From contig JANQRI010000048.1 in NCBI GenBank assembly GCA_028284675.1, forward strand, positions 15,839-79,838: 64,000 nt of DNA, read 5' to 3'. Source of the DNA: Gammaproteobacteria bacterium. GTDB taxonomy: Bacteria; Pseudomonadota; Gammaproteobacteria; HTCC5015. Position numbers and translations under genes: made by a program. Position 1 is the first letter of the stretch, and every line of letters starts with the position of its first letter. A model generated the notes under the pieces. It was given only the letters and a program-made list of their open reading frames with translations. It ran no database searches and was not told the origin of the DNA. Of this stretch, positions 43,622 to 53,018 are shown in pieces.

Positions 43622-45148
43622 GTGACAGCGTCCAGTGGTAAATCTCTGCCGCTTAAATTGGGCTCTTCGGCAACGCAGCCGTCTATTGATGATTCGCTCT
43701 ATGTAACACCGGCTTACATCACCAATGTAGACGGCTTTCTGGCCGAGCCTGATGACAAGCGCGCGCTCGTCTATTGGCTGTCCGAGTATACCGATACCGC
43801 AACGCTAAAAAATACCGGCGATATCGTCAATGCGATTAACCGTGCAATCGCCAGAATCGACCAGCTGATCAATGAGCAGCTGAATGCGATCATCCATCAT
43901 CCCAAGCTGCAAAAACTGGAATCCGGTTGGCGGGGTTTATGGTATCTGGCGATTCAGGCCGACGGTATCAAAAACATCAAAATCAAAATACTGGATATCA
44001 GCTGGGCGGAAGTAACCAAAGACATCGGCCGCGCACTTGAATTCGATCAAAGCCAGCTGTTTCAAAAAATCTACAGCGAGGAATACGGCACACCGGGCGG
44101 CGAACCCTATGGTGTGTTGATCGGAGACTATCAAATCAGCCACCGCCCATCGGCACGCCACCCACAAGACGATATTGCCACGCTTGAGGGCATAGCCCAA
44201 ATAGCAGCCGCGGCATTTTCGCCGTTTATTGCATCGGCATCGAGCGAGTTGTTCGGGCTGGATGACTTTTCCGGCCTTGGGCTGCCGCTGAACTTCGACA
44301 CCATATTCACTCAGGAGGAATATATAAAATGGCGTGCACTCCGGGATAAAACAGATGCACGGTTTATCGGCCTTACCCTCCCAAGAATTTTAATGCGAAA
44401 ACCTTACCGGACCACTCCCGGCAGTTACAAAGGTATCTTTTTTTATGAAAAAACCGGTGCGCAACAAAGCAAACACTATCTTTGGGGCAATGCATCCTAT
44501 GCGTTTGCGGCTATATTGATACGCGAATTTTCCCACGTCGGCTGGTTCGGTCATATCCGGGGCGTACCAAGAAACCAGGTTGGCGGCGGACTGTTAACCA
44601 CATTACCGGCCGACATGTTTGAAACCGACGCTGAGGGGATTGCGATCAAACCGCTTACCGATGTATTGGTGACCGACCGCCAGGAAAGAGAAATCAGTGA
44701 CCTGGGTTTGATACCCTTATGCCAGTGCTATGACACACCGTTCGCGGCATTTTACAGCAACCAGTCAATACAAAAACCCAGGCGACAGGAAAACAAAGAC
44801 TCGGAAGTTAATGCAAAGCTCTCTTCGATGTTACAGCATGTACTATGCGCATCACGTATCGCACACTACATCAAAGTGATGATCCGCGATAAGATCGGTT
44901 CCTTTATCACTGCCGAAGAATGCGAAGCCTATCTTCGCGAGTGGCTGTTCAAGTACACTACCGGCCGTGAAGACCTCGAGTGGGAGGAGCAAGCGCGGTA
45001 CCCGCTCCGGGAAGCCGCGGTGCAGGTCAGAGAGCACCCTGAGAAGCCCGGGCAATATCTTTGCGTGATACATTTAAGACCGCATTACCAATTGGATCAG
45101 ATGGTCTCGGAGTTAGAACTGGTTACTGAACTGGCGCAAACAGGCTGA
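43622..45148 (+). CDS. Second TssC-like sheath protein
   Basis: A 508-residue paralogue of TssC. It keeps the main family segments: 'LESGWRGLWYLAIQAD', 'EFDQSQLFQKIYSEEYGTPGGEPYGVLIGDYQ' (key E-F-D-Q-S-Q and GGEPYGVLIGDY), 'SRIAHYIKVMIRDKIGSF' and a C-terminal 'LELVTELAQTG'. It differs in the N-terminal 40 residues and in loops such as 'GSYKGIFFYEKTG'. The predicted start is GTG with TAAGG upstream. It sits where hcp is often found in other T6SS loci. It may be a minor sheath or cap subunit or an alternative partner of TssB; there is no second tssB next to it. Confidence 0.9.
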   Translation: MTASSGKSLPLKLGSSATQPSIDDSLYVTPAYITNVDGFLAEPDDKRALVYWLSEYTDTATLKNTGDIVNAINRAIARIDQLINEQLNAIIHHPKLQKLESGWRGLWYLAIQADGIKNIKIKILDISWAEVTKDIGRALEFDQSQLFQKIYSEEYGTPGGEPYGVLIGDYQISHRPSARHPQDDIATLEGIAQIAAAAFSPFIASASSELFGLDDFSGLGLPLNFDTIFTQEEYIKWRALRDKTDARFIGLTLPRILMRKPYRTTPGSYKGIFFYEKTGAQQSKHYLWGNASYAFAAILIREFSHVGWFGHIRGVPRNQVGGGLLTTLPADMFETDAEGIAIKPLTDVLVTDRQEREISDLGLIPLCQCYDTPFAAFYSNQSIQKPRRQENKDSEVNAKLSSMLQHVLCASRIAHYIKVMIRDKIGSFITAEECEAYLREWLFKYTTGREDLEWEEQARYPLREAAVQVREHPEKPGQYLCVIHLRPHYQLDQMVSELELVTELAQTG

Positions 45149-45153
45149 ATCAA

Positions 45154-45648
45154 ATGGCTCGAGTTGATAAAAAGAAAAACCTACGCCCCTCTATTCTGGA
45201 TCGCCTGCTCGACAATGAGCCGCATAACCGCACGGAAACCGATACGGACCGCCATCAAAAACTAAAACAATTGAGAAACAGCGTACGACGAGACCTGGAA
45301 AACCTGTTAAATACACGGTTCCGCGTTGTCGAACCGCCTGAAGAGTTCGAACAACTCGAGCAGTCATTACTGAATTACGGGCTACCTGATCTGGCGACCG
45401 TCAATATTTCCGATCAGGAAAAGAAAAAAGAGTTTACGCAAACGCTTGAAAATATTCTCCGGCATTTCGAACCACGATTCAAATCCGTATCGGTTAAATA
45501 TCTGGATAATAACGACAACAAAGACCGAACATTACGATTCAGAATCGATGCAACACTATATGCAGATCCATCACCTGAAATTGTAGTCTTCGATTCAATC
45601 CTGGAACCCGTCACACGCACTGTCAACGTGGAAGAAGCACATGGCTGA
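45154..45648 (+). CDS. tssE: T6SS baseplate protein TssE (gp25-like)
   Basis: A 164-residue lysozyme-fold baseplate protein of the phage T4 gp25 family. The N-terminus 'PSILDRLLDNEP' and 'LRNSVRRDLENLLNTR' and the 'NYGLPDLATVN' motif are typical; the EPR-type residues of the family appear as 'RHFEPRFKSVSV'. It initiates sheath polymerisation on the baseplate. It lies five bases after the tssC paralogue and overlaps tssF by eight bases. Confidence 0.95.
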   Translation: MARVDKKKNLRPSILDRLLDNEPHNRTETDTDRHQKLKQLRNSVRRDLENLLNTRFRVVEPPEEFEQLEQSLLNYGLPDLATVNISDQEKKKEFTQTLENILRHFEPRFKSVSVKYLDNNDNKDRTLRFRIDATLYADPSPEIVVFDSILEPVTRTVNVEEAHG

Positions 45649-47476
45649 CGAACTATTACCCTATTATGAAAAAGAACTCGCGTTCATCCGCCAGATGGGC
45701 GCCGCATTTTCAGAAGAGCACCCAAAAATCGCCGGGCGGCTTGGCATTAACGCCGATACCATTGAAGACCCCCATGTATCACGTCTGATCGAAAGCTTTG
45801 CGTACCTTAATGCACGCATCCAACACAAGCTGGACGATGATTTTCCCGAGCTCACCGACGCACTGCTGAATACTTTGTTTCCACATTACCAGCGCCCGAT
45901 TCCTTCCATGTCGATCGTGCAATTTGTACCCGACCAGGAGCAGTTGGATGCCGCCTACACCGTGCCACAACATACATTACTGGAAACCGCAGACTTTCAG
46001 GGTGAGAACTGCCGGTTCTCTACGGCCTATCCGGCTGAGATGCTGCCAATTAATGTCAGCTCTGCCAGTTTGATCGGCAGACCGTTCACCACACCGGGTT
46101 CAGCACAAATACGCGGTGCCGGCGGTGTGTTAAAGCTTTCATTAAATACTTTTACACCGGAAATCACCTTCGCAGACCTTAAACCACAACGCTTACGTTT
46201 TTATTTAAAGGGCCAGCCACAGCATATTAACCCGCTTTACCAAATGCTTTTAAGCGACTGCCTGAATGTGGTGATAAGTGCATCTGAAACAGATACATCA
46301 CCACAATACCTTGGTAAGCAAACCATTAAAGCCGTTGGTTTTGGTGCAGATGAAGGCTTGCTGCCTTACCCTGCATCCTCGTTTCTGGGCTACCGGCTGT
46401 TAACGGAATATTTTGTATTTCCGGAAAAATTTATGTTCATAGACTTTGTCGGTCTCGCCGATAAAATTCCGGACCATGCGGAAAACCAGCTGGACATATA
46501 TATTTATTTAAAAACCTCGGACGTTGAGCTGGAGCATAATATATCCGCACAAACATTTATGCTCGGCTGTACCCCGGTGGTTAATCTGTTCAAACACCGT
46601 ACTGACCCCATTAAACTGGATCACACTCAACTCGAATATCAGATTGTGCCGGATGCCCGTCGCCCGGCCGGATATGAGGTACTGTCGATCGATAAAGTAA
46701 CCGCCTCAACATCTTCAGGTGAGCAACAGGAATACCATCCCTTATACGGGCTAGACCATGCGCACCAGGCCACTGAAAATCACTCATTCTGGTTTGCATC
46801 CAGACGACATGCAAAACTCAATGCCGGACAAAGAGATGATGCAACAGATGTTTTTTTAAGTCTGGTCGATCTGCATTTCAACCCCAACATACCCTATGAC
46901 CATACCCTGACCATTGAATCCACCTGCAGCAACCGCGACCTGCCGGCCAAGCTGCCTTACAATCTCGAACAACCCAGGCTGCAATGTGTTGACGGCGCAC
47001 CGCCCTGCTCACGCATCCGTTGCGTAACCCAACCCTCAGCAACCATACGCCCGCCGTTGCGCAATCATGCACGCTGGCGATTGATATCACATTTAAACCT
47101 GAATCATTTATCGCTGACCGGAGGCGATGATGCGACCGCGGCATTAAAAGAAATCCTGCGTCTGTATGATTTCAAAGAATCATCGGCAACCCGGGCACTG
47201 GTAGAATCAGTGGACTCAGTACGCACACATGCTATCAGCGCACCATTAACCGTAGACGGACGCGCAACAATGTGTCGCGGCATCGAAGTGGAAATTGTTT
47301 TGGACAGCAGCCTGTTAACCGGCAGCAGCGGCTATTTGTTTGCGACTGTGCTGGAACACTTTTTCGGGCTGTATTGCTCAATCAACTCGTTTACCCGGGT
47401 ACTGGTTAAATCAAAAAATAAAGAAGGTTATTTAAAAAAATGTCCTCCCCGAGCCGGCGAAAAAATACTTCTGTAA
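45641..47476 (+). CDS. tssF: T6SS baseplate protein TssF (ImpG/VasA)
   Basis: A 611-residue wedge protein. The N-terminal signature 'LLPYYEKELAFIRQMGAAFSEEHPKIAGRLG' (key Y-Y-x-x-E-L-x-x-L/I-R, F-x-x-x-x-P-K-I-A-x-R-L) and 'RLIESFAYLNARIQHKLDDDFPELTDALL' (key E-x-F-A-x-L-x-A-R-I) are clear. The C-terminal part has 'CRGIEVEIVLDSSLLTGSSGYLFATVLEHFFGLY' with the usual 'G-x-x-Y-L-F-x-x-V-L-x-x-F-F'. The gene overlaps tssE by eight bases and tssG by 37 bases. Confidence 0.96.
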   Translation: MADELLPYYEKELAFIRQMGAAFSEEHPKIAGRLGINADTIEDPHVSRLIESFAYLNARIQHKLDDDFPELTDALLNTLFPHYQRPIPSMSIVQFVPDQEQLDAAYTVPQHTLLETADFQGENCRFSTAYPAEMLPINVSSASLIGRPFTTPGSAQIRGAGGVLKLSLNTFTPEITFADLKPQRLRFYLKGQPQHINPLYQMLLSDCLNVVISASETDTSPQYLGKQTIKAVGFGADEGLLPYPASSFLGYRLLTEYFVFPEKFMFIDFVGLADKIPDHAENQLDIYIYLKTSDVELEHNISAQTFMLGCTPVVNLFKHRTDPIKLDHTQLEYQIVPDARRPAGYEVLSIDKVTASTSSGEQQEYHPLYGLDHAHQATENHSFWFASRRHAKLNAGQRDDATDVFLSLVDLHFNPNIPYDHTLTIESTCSNRDLPAKLPYNLEQPRLQCVDGAPPCSRIRCVTQPSATIRPPLRNHARWRLISHLNLNHLSLTGGDDATAALKEILRLYDFKESSATRALVESVDSVRTHAISAPLTVDGRATMCRGIEVEIVLDSSLLTGSSGYLFATVLEHFFGLYCSINSFTRVLVKSKNKEGYLKKCPPRAGEKILL

Positions 47477-48534
47477 TCCGTCAGCTTGCAGAAGCACCTT
47501 ACGGATATTCATTTTTTCAGGCAGTGCGCCTGCTGGAGCGCGCGTCAGCACTGAGCGCGGACACGCATACAAGCCGAAATCCGGTCGCCCGATTCACGCC
47601 GCCGGCCACTGAAATTTTGCGTTTTCATACATATCAATCCCTAAGGTTTCCGGCTTCTGAAATACTGTCAATCAATCAGGATGAATCACATCAATGGCAT
47701 ATGCTGGTCAATTTTATCGGTCTTAGCGGTGCTGCCGGGGTACTCCCTTATCACTATACCGAACTGCTGCTGCAAAGACTCAAAGCAAAAGACGAGTCAA
47801 TGCTGAAATTTCTGGATTTATTTAACCACAGAACAACCTCTTTGTTTTACCAGGCCGCCAACAAATACCGGTTGCCACTTGAATACGAAAGAAAAAAACT
47901 CAATCCGCCGGTTACCGGTAAAACCGATTCGCATACCCAAAGCCTGTTGTCGATTATCGGGCTCGGAACCGGTCACTTAACCGAGCGGCTGCATACCCGC
48001 GATGAATCTCTGCTTTATTACAGCGGCCTGCTCAGCAAGCAAATCAGAACATCAACCGGCTTACGGCAAATACTGAAAAAACATTTCGGCATCCCGGTAC
48101 AGATAAAAGAGTTTATCGGCCAATGGCAACAACTTATCGATGATGTCCGCACTCGCCTGCCTTCGAGACTTAACCCAGAGGGCTGCAATAACTGTTTGGG
48201 GAAATCCGCCATGCTGGGGCGCAGAGGCTGGTTCGCGCAAGGCAAAATCCGGATTATCCTGGGGCCGCTTGACAGGAAACAATTACCGGCATTCGCACCG
48301 GGCACCAGAACCTTAAAAGCATTAAACGAAATTGTACGCATTTATGTACGGATGGAATATGATTACGACTTTATCATCCGGATTAAACGCAAAGACATTC
48401 CGGCCGGAATTCAGCTAAATAACAAAACCCCTCCGGTCACAGGCTGGAATACCTGGCTATCCAGCCGGATGCAACAGCAGGACCGGAGTCATGATACTGA
48501 GGATATTCTGATATCGGCAAGTCGCCTGCAATAA
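47440..48534 (+). CDS. tssG: T6SS baseplate protein TssG (ImpH/VasB)
   Basis: A 364-residue wedge protein. It contains 'YGYSFFQAVRLLER', 'RFTPPATEILRF', 'VNFIGLSGAAGVLPYHYTELLL' (key G-L-x-G-x-x-G-x-L-P-x-x-Y-T-E) and 'LGRRGWFAQGKIRIILGPL', all typical of the family. The start overlaps the tssF end by 37 bases; the ATG chosen is the only one near the family N-terminus. TssF and TssG assemble as a 2:1 wedge with TssE and TssK. Confidence 0.95.
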   Translation: MSSPSRRKNTSVIRQLAEAPYGYSFFQAVRLLERASALSADTHTSRNPVARFTPPATEILRFHTYQSLRFPASEILSINQDESHQWHMLVNFIGLSGAAGVLPYHYTELLLQRLKAKDESMLKFLDLFNHRTTSLFYQAANKYRLPLEYERKKLNPPVTGKTDSHTQSLLSIIGLGTGHLTERLHTRDESLLYYSGLLSKQIRTSTGLRQILKKHFGIPVQIKEFIGQWQQLIDDVRTRLPSRLNPEGCNNCLGKSAMLGRRGWFAQGKIRIILGPLDRKQLPAFAPGTRTLKALNEIVRIYVRMEYDYDFIIRIKRKDIPAGIQLNNKTPPVTGWNTWLSSRMQQQDRSHDTEDILISASRLQ

Positions 48535-48574
48535 CACAGCGGACATCAATCCATCTCGAAATAAGGGACATAAG

Positions 48575-51259
48575 ATGATCACAATAGACCTGAAATCTCT
48601 GGTAGGAAAACTCAACGAATCCAGCCGTAATGCCTTGGAAGGCGCGGCCGGCCTGTGCCTGGCACGCACTCATTACAATGTTGAAGTTGAACACTGGCTG
48701 CTGAAACTGCTTGAAATTCCCGACAGTGATCTGATTGCGATACTCGAAAAATTCGAAATAGACCTGGGCAAACTGGCTCAGGATTTAAATCGCGAGCTGG
48801 ACCGTATCAAATCCGGTAACTCACGGGCACCGGCTCTGTCACCAACGATTGTAGAGCTGGCAAAAAACGCCTGGATGCTGGCATCAGTGGAATACGGTCA
48901 CCCCGAAGCAACTTCGGCTCACATCCTTGCTGCACTGATGCTCGATGATAACCTGCGCCGCTCGACCGAAGCCTCCTCCGGTGAACTCAAAAAAATACCA
49001 CCCGAATCATTACGCGACACAACCCGCGCCATTGTCGGAACCACGACCGAGTCCTCAACCAGCGCCGGCGTCGGTGATACTTCCGCGACCGGAGAAACCG
49101 GCATACCCAGCAAGTCACCGGCATTGGATAAATTCACGACCAACCTGACCGAAGCGGCCAAACAGGGAAAAATAGACGCGGTTTTAGGCAGGGATGAGGA
49201 AATCCGGCAAATCATCGATATTCTGATTCGTCGCCGGCAAAACAACCCGATCCTGACCGGTGAAGCCGGTGTCGGTAAAACAGCCGTGGTCGAAGGTTTT
49301 GCGATGCGCATCGCTTCCGGCGATGTACCGGACCCATTAAAGAACGTGGTCGTGCGCAGCCTGGACCTGGGTCTGCTACAGGCCGGCGCCAGTGTAAAAG
49401 GTGAATTTGAAAACCGCCTGAAATCAGTTATTGCTGAAGTCAAAGCATCGCCGGAACCGATTATTATGTTTATCGACGAAGCGCACACCCTGATCGGCGC
49501 AGGCGGCAAAGAGGGCCAGGGCGATGCGGCAAACCTGCTCAAGCCGGCACTGGCACGCGGTGAGTTACGCACCATAGCCGCAACCACCTGGGCAGAATAT
49601 AAAAAATATTTTGAACGCGACCCTGCCCTGACCCGCCGCTTTCAGGTCGTCAAAATCGAAGAACCCAGCACCGAAAAAGCAATCGATATGATGCGTGCAA
49701 TTTCCGAAATGCTGCAGAGCCATCATGGCGTCAGGATTATGGATGAAGCCATTACCGACTCCGTTAACCTGTCGGCACGCTACATTACCGCACGCCAGTT
49801 ACCGGATAAATCGGTCAGCCTGCTCGATACTGCCTGCGCACGGGTTGCCCTGAGCCAAAGCGCAACACCGGCGCCGATCGAAGATACGCGCCGCCGTATC
49901 GACCAATGCGACACTAACATTGCATCGCTGGAACGTGAAAATGCGATGCTGGGCAACTGCGAGGAACGTATCGCCCAGCTTAATGATGAAAAAACGGCAT
50001 TGGAAAAACAGCTAACCGAGCAGGAAGCACAATGGGAAAAAGAACAGGCCAAAGTTACCGAAATTCATCAATTGCAAAAACAGATAGAAGATGATTTTCA
50101 TGCCAAAAAACTCACAGCAGAAGAAGCCAAAAAAGACGACGCACCCAAAAAATTAAGCGATAACGAACGCAAAAAAATCAAAGATAAACTGCATGCATTG
50201 ATGGAGGAACTCACCGCGATTCAGGGCGAAAATCCGATGATACAGGTCAATGTTACCAGCCAGGCGATTGCCGAAGTGGTCGCTAATTGGACCGGCATTC
50301 CGGTCGGTAAAATGGTTGCAGATGAAATCAACTCTATTTTGAACCTGCAGGAAGTGCTCGGCGAACGTGTTATCGGACAACAACACGCATTGAATGCGAT
50401 CGCACAGAGCATACGGACCTCCCGTGCCGGACTAACCGACCCACGTAAACCGATAGGAGTGTTTTTTATGGTCGGCTCCAGCGGTGTCGGGAAAACCGAA
50501 ACAGCACTCGCACTTGCCGATCTGTTGTATGGCGGCGAACAGAATATCACTACGATCAACATGTCAGAATTCAAAGAAGAGCACAAAGTCTCGATGCTGC
50601 TCGGTTCACCGCCGGGTTATGTCGGTTATGGTGAAGGCGGAGTGCTGACCGAAGCGGTCAGACGCAAACCCTATAGCGTGGTATTACTGGATGAAATGGA
50701 AAAAGCCCACCCGGGTGTGCAGGATGTTTTTTATAACCTTTTCGATAAAGGCACAATTAAAGACGGTGAAGGCCGTGATATCGATTTCCGCAATACCGTC
50801 ATCATTATGACCTCCAACGCGGGCGAGGAACATATCAGGGCAATGTGTGCTGCAGCCGAAGAACTCCCGGACCCGGAGGTATTGCTGGACAACTTCCGCC
50901 CGCAACTGTTGCAGTACTTTAAACCGGCATTCCTTGGAAGAACAACCGTTATCCCCTATTACCCACTGGGTGATGAAGACCTGATGAAAATCTGCAAAAT
51001 CAATATGAGACGTATTGAAAAACGGGTACGCGAGCATTACGACGCCGACTTCAGTTATGATGAAGACGTCGGCCTGCATATTGTTGCACGCAGCCAGGAA
51101 GTCGATACCGGAGCCCGCAATATTGAAAATATTCTAACCAAAACCATGTTGCCTGAAATGGCCTCAGAGTGCCTGTCAAGAATGGCCAATAATGAGTCTA
51201 TTTCCAAAATACATGTTGGTGTTACCGACGAAGGGCTTTTTAAATACGAGATCAACTAA
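48575..51259 (+). CDS. tssH: T6SS disassembly ATPase ClpV (TssH)
   Basis: An 894-residue AAA+ unfoldase that recycles the contracted sheath. The N-terminal Clp repeat domain covers about residues 1-160. Walker A sites are 'GEAGVGKTAVVEG' (first AAA+ module) and 'GSSGVGKTETALAL' (second), with Walker B 'IIMFIDEAHTLIGAGG' and 'VVLLDEMEKAHP'. A coiled-coil middle domain lies around residues 430-550 with 'LEKQLTEQEAQWEKEQAK'. The N-terminal domain and length match the ClpV class rather than ClpB. A ribosome site AAGGGA lies eight bases upstream. It is the last tss gene of the rightward arm. Confidence 0.96.
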   Translation: MITIDLKSLVGKLNESSRNALEGAAGLCLARTHYNVEVEHWLLKLLEIPDSDLIAILEKFEIDLGKLAQDLNRELDRIKSGNSRAPALSPTIVELAKNAWMLASVEYGHPEATSAHILAALMLDDNLRRSTEASSGELKKIPPESLRDTTRAIVGTTTESSTSAGVGDTSATGETGIPSKSPALDKFTTNLTEAAKQGKIDAVLGRDEEIRQIIDILIRRRQNNPILTGEAGVGKTAVVEGFAMRIASGDVPDPLKNVVVRSLDLGLLQAGASVKGEFENRLKSVIAEVKASPEPIIMFIDEAHTLIGAGGKEGQGDAANLLKPALARGELRTIAATTWAEYKKYFERDPALTRRFQVVKIEEPSTEKAIDMMRAISEMLQSHHGVRIMDEAITDSVNLSARYITARQLPDKSVSLLDTACARVALSQSATPAPIEDTRRRIDQCDTNIASLERENAMLGNCEERIAQLNDEKTALEKQLTEQEAQWEKEQAKVTEIHQLQKQIEDDFHAKKLTAEEAKKDDAPKKLSDNERKKIKDKLHALMEELTAIQGENPMIQVNVTSQAIAEVVANWTGIPVGKMVADEINSILNLQEVLGERVIGQQHALNAIAQSIRTSRAGLTDPRKPIGVFFMVGSSGVGKTETALALADLLYGGEQNITTINMSEFKEEHKVSMLLGSPPGYVGYGEGGVLTEAVRRKPYSVVLLDEMEKAHPGVQDVFYNLFDKGTIKDGEGRDIDFRNTVIIMTSNAGEEHIRAMCAAAEELPDPEVLLDNFRPQLLQYFKPAFLGRTTVIPYYPLGDEDLMKICKINMRRIEKRVREHYDADFSYDEDVGLHIVARSQEVDTGARNIENILTKTMLPEMASECLSRMANNESISKIHVGVTDEGLFKYEIN

Positions 51260-51565
51260 ATCGGTATAACAGCGCCCGACCAAGACCAAATCCGGCTATA
51301 AAAAGCCACTTTTTGGGATAAGTATTTATACCTGGAAATAGACTCCGCAATGGCGAGATGCTATATTTATTTGCGCTTGGGAGACAGAGATTACAGCAGT
51401 ACCGGTTAGAATCTGTTTTAAACACATGGTGTACAAGGAGGCACACGTTACGGGCGTTTACCGCCCGCGGACTATCACGGAAGACCGCCTGAAACAGGTC
51501 CCACCGGTGGCCCGGTCACATGGCCGGCTCAACCAAAGTTTTTTATTACGGCAGGACGGTCAACC
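51260..51565. other. Region between tssH and the TPR genes
   Basis: This region of 306 bases contains a small GGGCG/CGCCC hairpin near 51450-51466 and a perfect AAGGAGG at 51434-51440 with no usable start codon at the right distance. It also contains a possible 47-codon frame described separately. No intrinsic terminator follows tssH, so read-through into the TPR genes is possible. Confidence 0.4.
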
Positions 51566-51569
51566 TTGA
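51426..51569 (+). CDS. Possible 47-residue protein overlapping the next start (TTGA)
   Basis: An ATG frame of 47 codons ends in TGA that overlaps the TTG start of the TPR gene in a TTGA arrangement, as in translational coupling. The basic peptide begins MVYKEAHVTGVYRP and has no recognisable domain. There is no ribosome site before its ATG. It could be a real coupled leader or chance. Confidence 0.25.
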   Translation: MVYKEAHVTGVYRPRTITEDRLKQVPPVARSHGRLNQSFLLRQDGQP

Positions 51570-53017
51570 AACGGCGTTATTCACACTTCCGGGCAAGTAT
51601 CACTCCTTTTAAGAAACTGGTTGCAAACATCAGTCTGCTTGCCGCAACCTTGCTCTACTCCGGTACCTCAATATCCAGTACCGTCAGCCTTGAAGAAATC
51701 AATGCACTGGATGTACGTTTTAAAAAACTGTCTTCCGAAGTCTATAAGCACTTAATCACGCAACAGGGTATTCATCATGTGAGCCATGTTAAGCCTATTA
51801 GCAATATCAAACGGCTTGAGCAAAAAGTTCTTCGCCTTACAAAAAAACAGGATCACATCACCGCGATCAGCCTGATCAAAGCCAGCCTGCCGAATATTAT
51901 AGATAACGTAGACGATGAATCTGTTTTTATTTTTCTGGAGCTATTACTCAAACATAACGAACTGAAAACAGCTGAAGTTCTTTATGAGCAGATAAAAGTC
52001 CGTGGTGATAATTTTTCAGCCGCAAACGCCTCATTTTTGTTAGCCAAACACCACACGAAAAGAAAGCAATGGAAAAAAACCACTACACTGCTTAAAGGCG
52101 TATATGAAGACCTTCCCGAGGACAGCGGTCATTATGCACTCATCATTAACGGTATCGCTTTGCAACACCTGAAAAAACACCGGGCAGCGATACGATATTA
52201 CGAACAGGTTCCCGAGTATTCCAAATACTACACCTATGCTCAGCTCAACATCGCAATCGCATACCTGCGCCAAGGCTGGTGGACAGATGCTCAAATCGCA
52301 ATCAATCAGCTGCTCAGCAATGAGGTTGCCACCAAATCCGATGAACTCACCAACCGGCTGTATCTGGTGCTTGGCTATTTGTTACTGCACAAAGAATACT
52401 ACCGGGATTCAAGAGAAGCGTTTCGGAATATCAGTCTGGACAGCCGCTATATCAACCGGGCCCTTTTGGGTATATCACTGGCCGCAGCCAGTCAGGGGGA
52501 CCATGTCGGCGCATTAAACACCCTCTCCATCCTCAAAGGTAAAGGCACTCTGGACCTTTCTGCTGACGAAGCCCATCTGCTGTTACCTTATATGTATGAA
52601 AAACTCGACCAGCAAATGACCGCTTCAGCCAGTTACACTGAAACCATCGATTATTACCAAAAAAGAATACGCGACATTGATGCCATTCTAAACGCCGGCG
52701 CCTCTTATTCTCTTGACAACCTGGCTGATGGCAGCGATACCACATTTATCATAGAAGGCAATGAAATCGAATTCACTGACACATATCCAATGTCTTTCCT
52801 GAATAACATGAAAGAACTTATCTCCTTTAAAAATGTAATGAACAATTCAAAAATGAGAGATAAAGTTATTCTGTTATATGAGAATTACCAGATGACACTG
52901 AATAAAATCATCCATGACCTGCTGGTCGAGCGAGCCGATATTCTCAGAAGCTATCTGAACCAGTCCAGATATGGCCTGGCAAAACTGTATGATAACAGCG
53001 ATATAGGTGGTCAATAG
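51566..53017 (+). CDS. Secreted TPR-like protein of the T6SS/ExbBD-flanking module
   Basis: A 483-residue protein with a predicted signal peptide ('LVANISLLAATLLYSGTSISS', residues about 18-38) and helical repeats of the TPR kind in the middle, for example 'AALRYYEQVPEYSKYYTYAQLNIAIAYL'-like units (written here as the pattern A-x-x-Y-Y-E-x-x-P-x-x-S-x-Y-x-x-A-x-L-N) and 'ADAQIAINQLL'. The start is TTG with AGGA eight bases before it; no better ATG is near. The two following genes, also TPR proteins, are one base away and overlapping, so the set is an operon. A periplasmic scaffold for an envelope machine is the likely role. The specific partner is unknown. Confidence 0.7.
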   Translation: MKRRYSHFRASITPFKKLVANISLLAATLLYSGTSISSTVSLEEINALDVRFKKLSSEVYKHLITQQGIHHVSHVKPISNIKRLEQKVLRLTKKQDHITAISLIKASLPNIIDNVDDESVFIFLELLLKHNELKTAEVLYEQIKVRGDNFSAANASFLLAKHHTKRKQWKKTTTLLKGVYEDLPEDSGHYALIINGIALQHLKKHRAAIRYYEQVPEYSKYYTYAQLNIAIAYLRQGWWTDAQIAINQLLSNEVATKSDELTNRLYLVLGYLLLHKEYYRDSREAFRNISLDSRYINRALLGISLAAASQGDHVGALNTLSILKGKGTLDLSADEAHLLLPYMYEKLDQQMTASASYTETIDYYQKRIRDIDAILNAGASYSLDNLADGSDTTFIIEGNEIEFTDTYPMSFLNNMKELISFKNVMNNSKMRDKVILLYENYQMTLNKIIHDLLVERADILRSYLNQSRYGLAKLYDNSDIGGQ

Positions 53018-53018
53018 C

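Noticed and set aside
48919..49587. Minus-strand frame of 222 codons opposite tssH
   Set aside because: Anti-sense shadow of a well-conserved ClpV region with no independent signal.
51434..51440. Perfect AAGGAGG ribosome site
   Set aside because: No ATG, GTG or TTG lies at a usable distance downstream, so it is not counted as the start signal of a gene.
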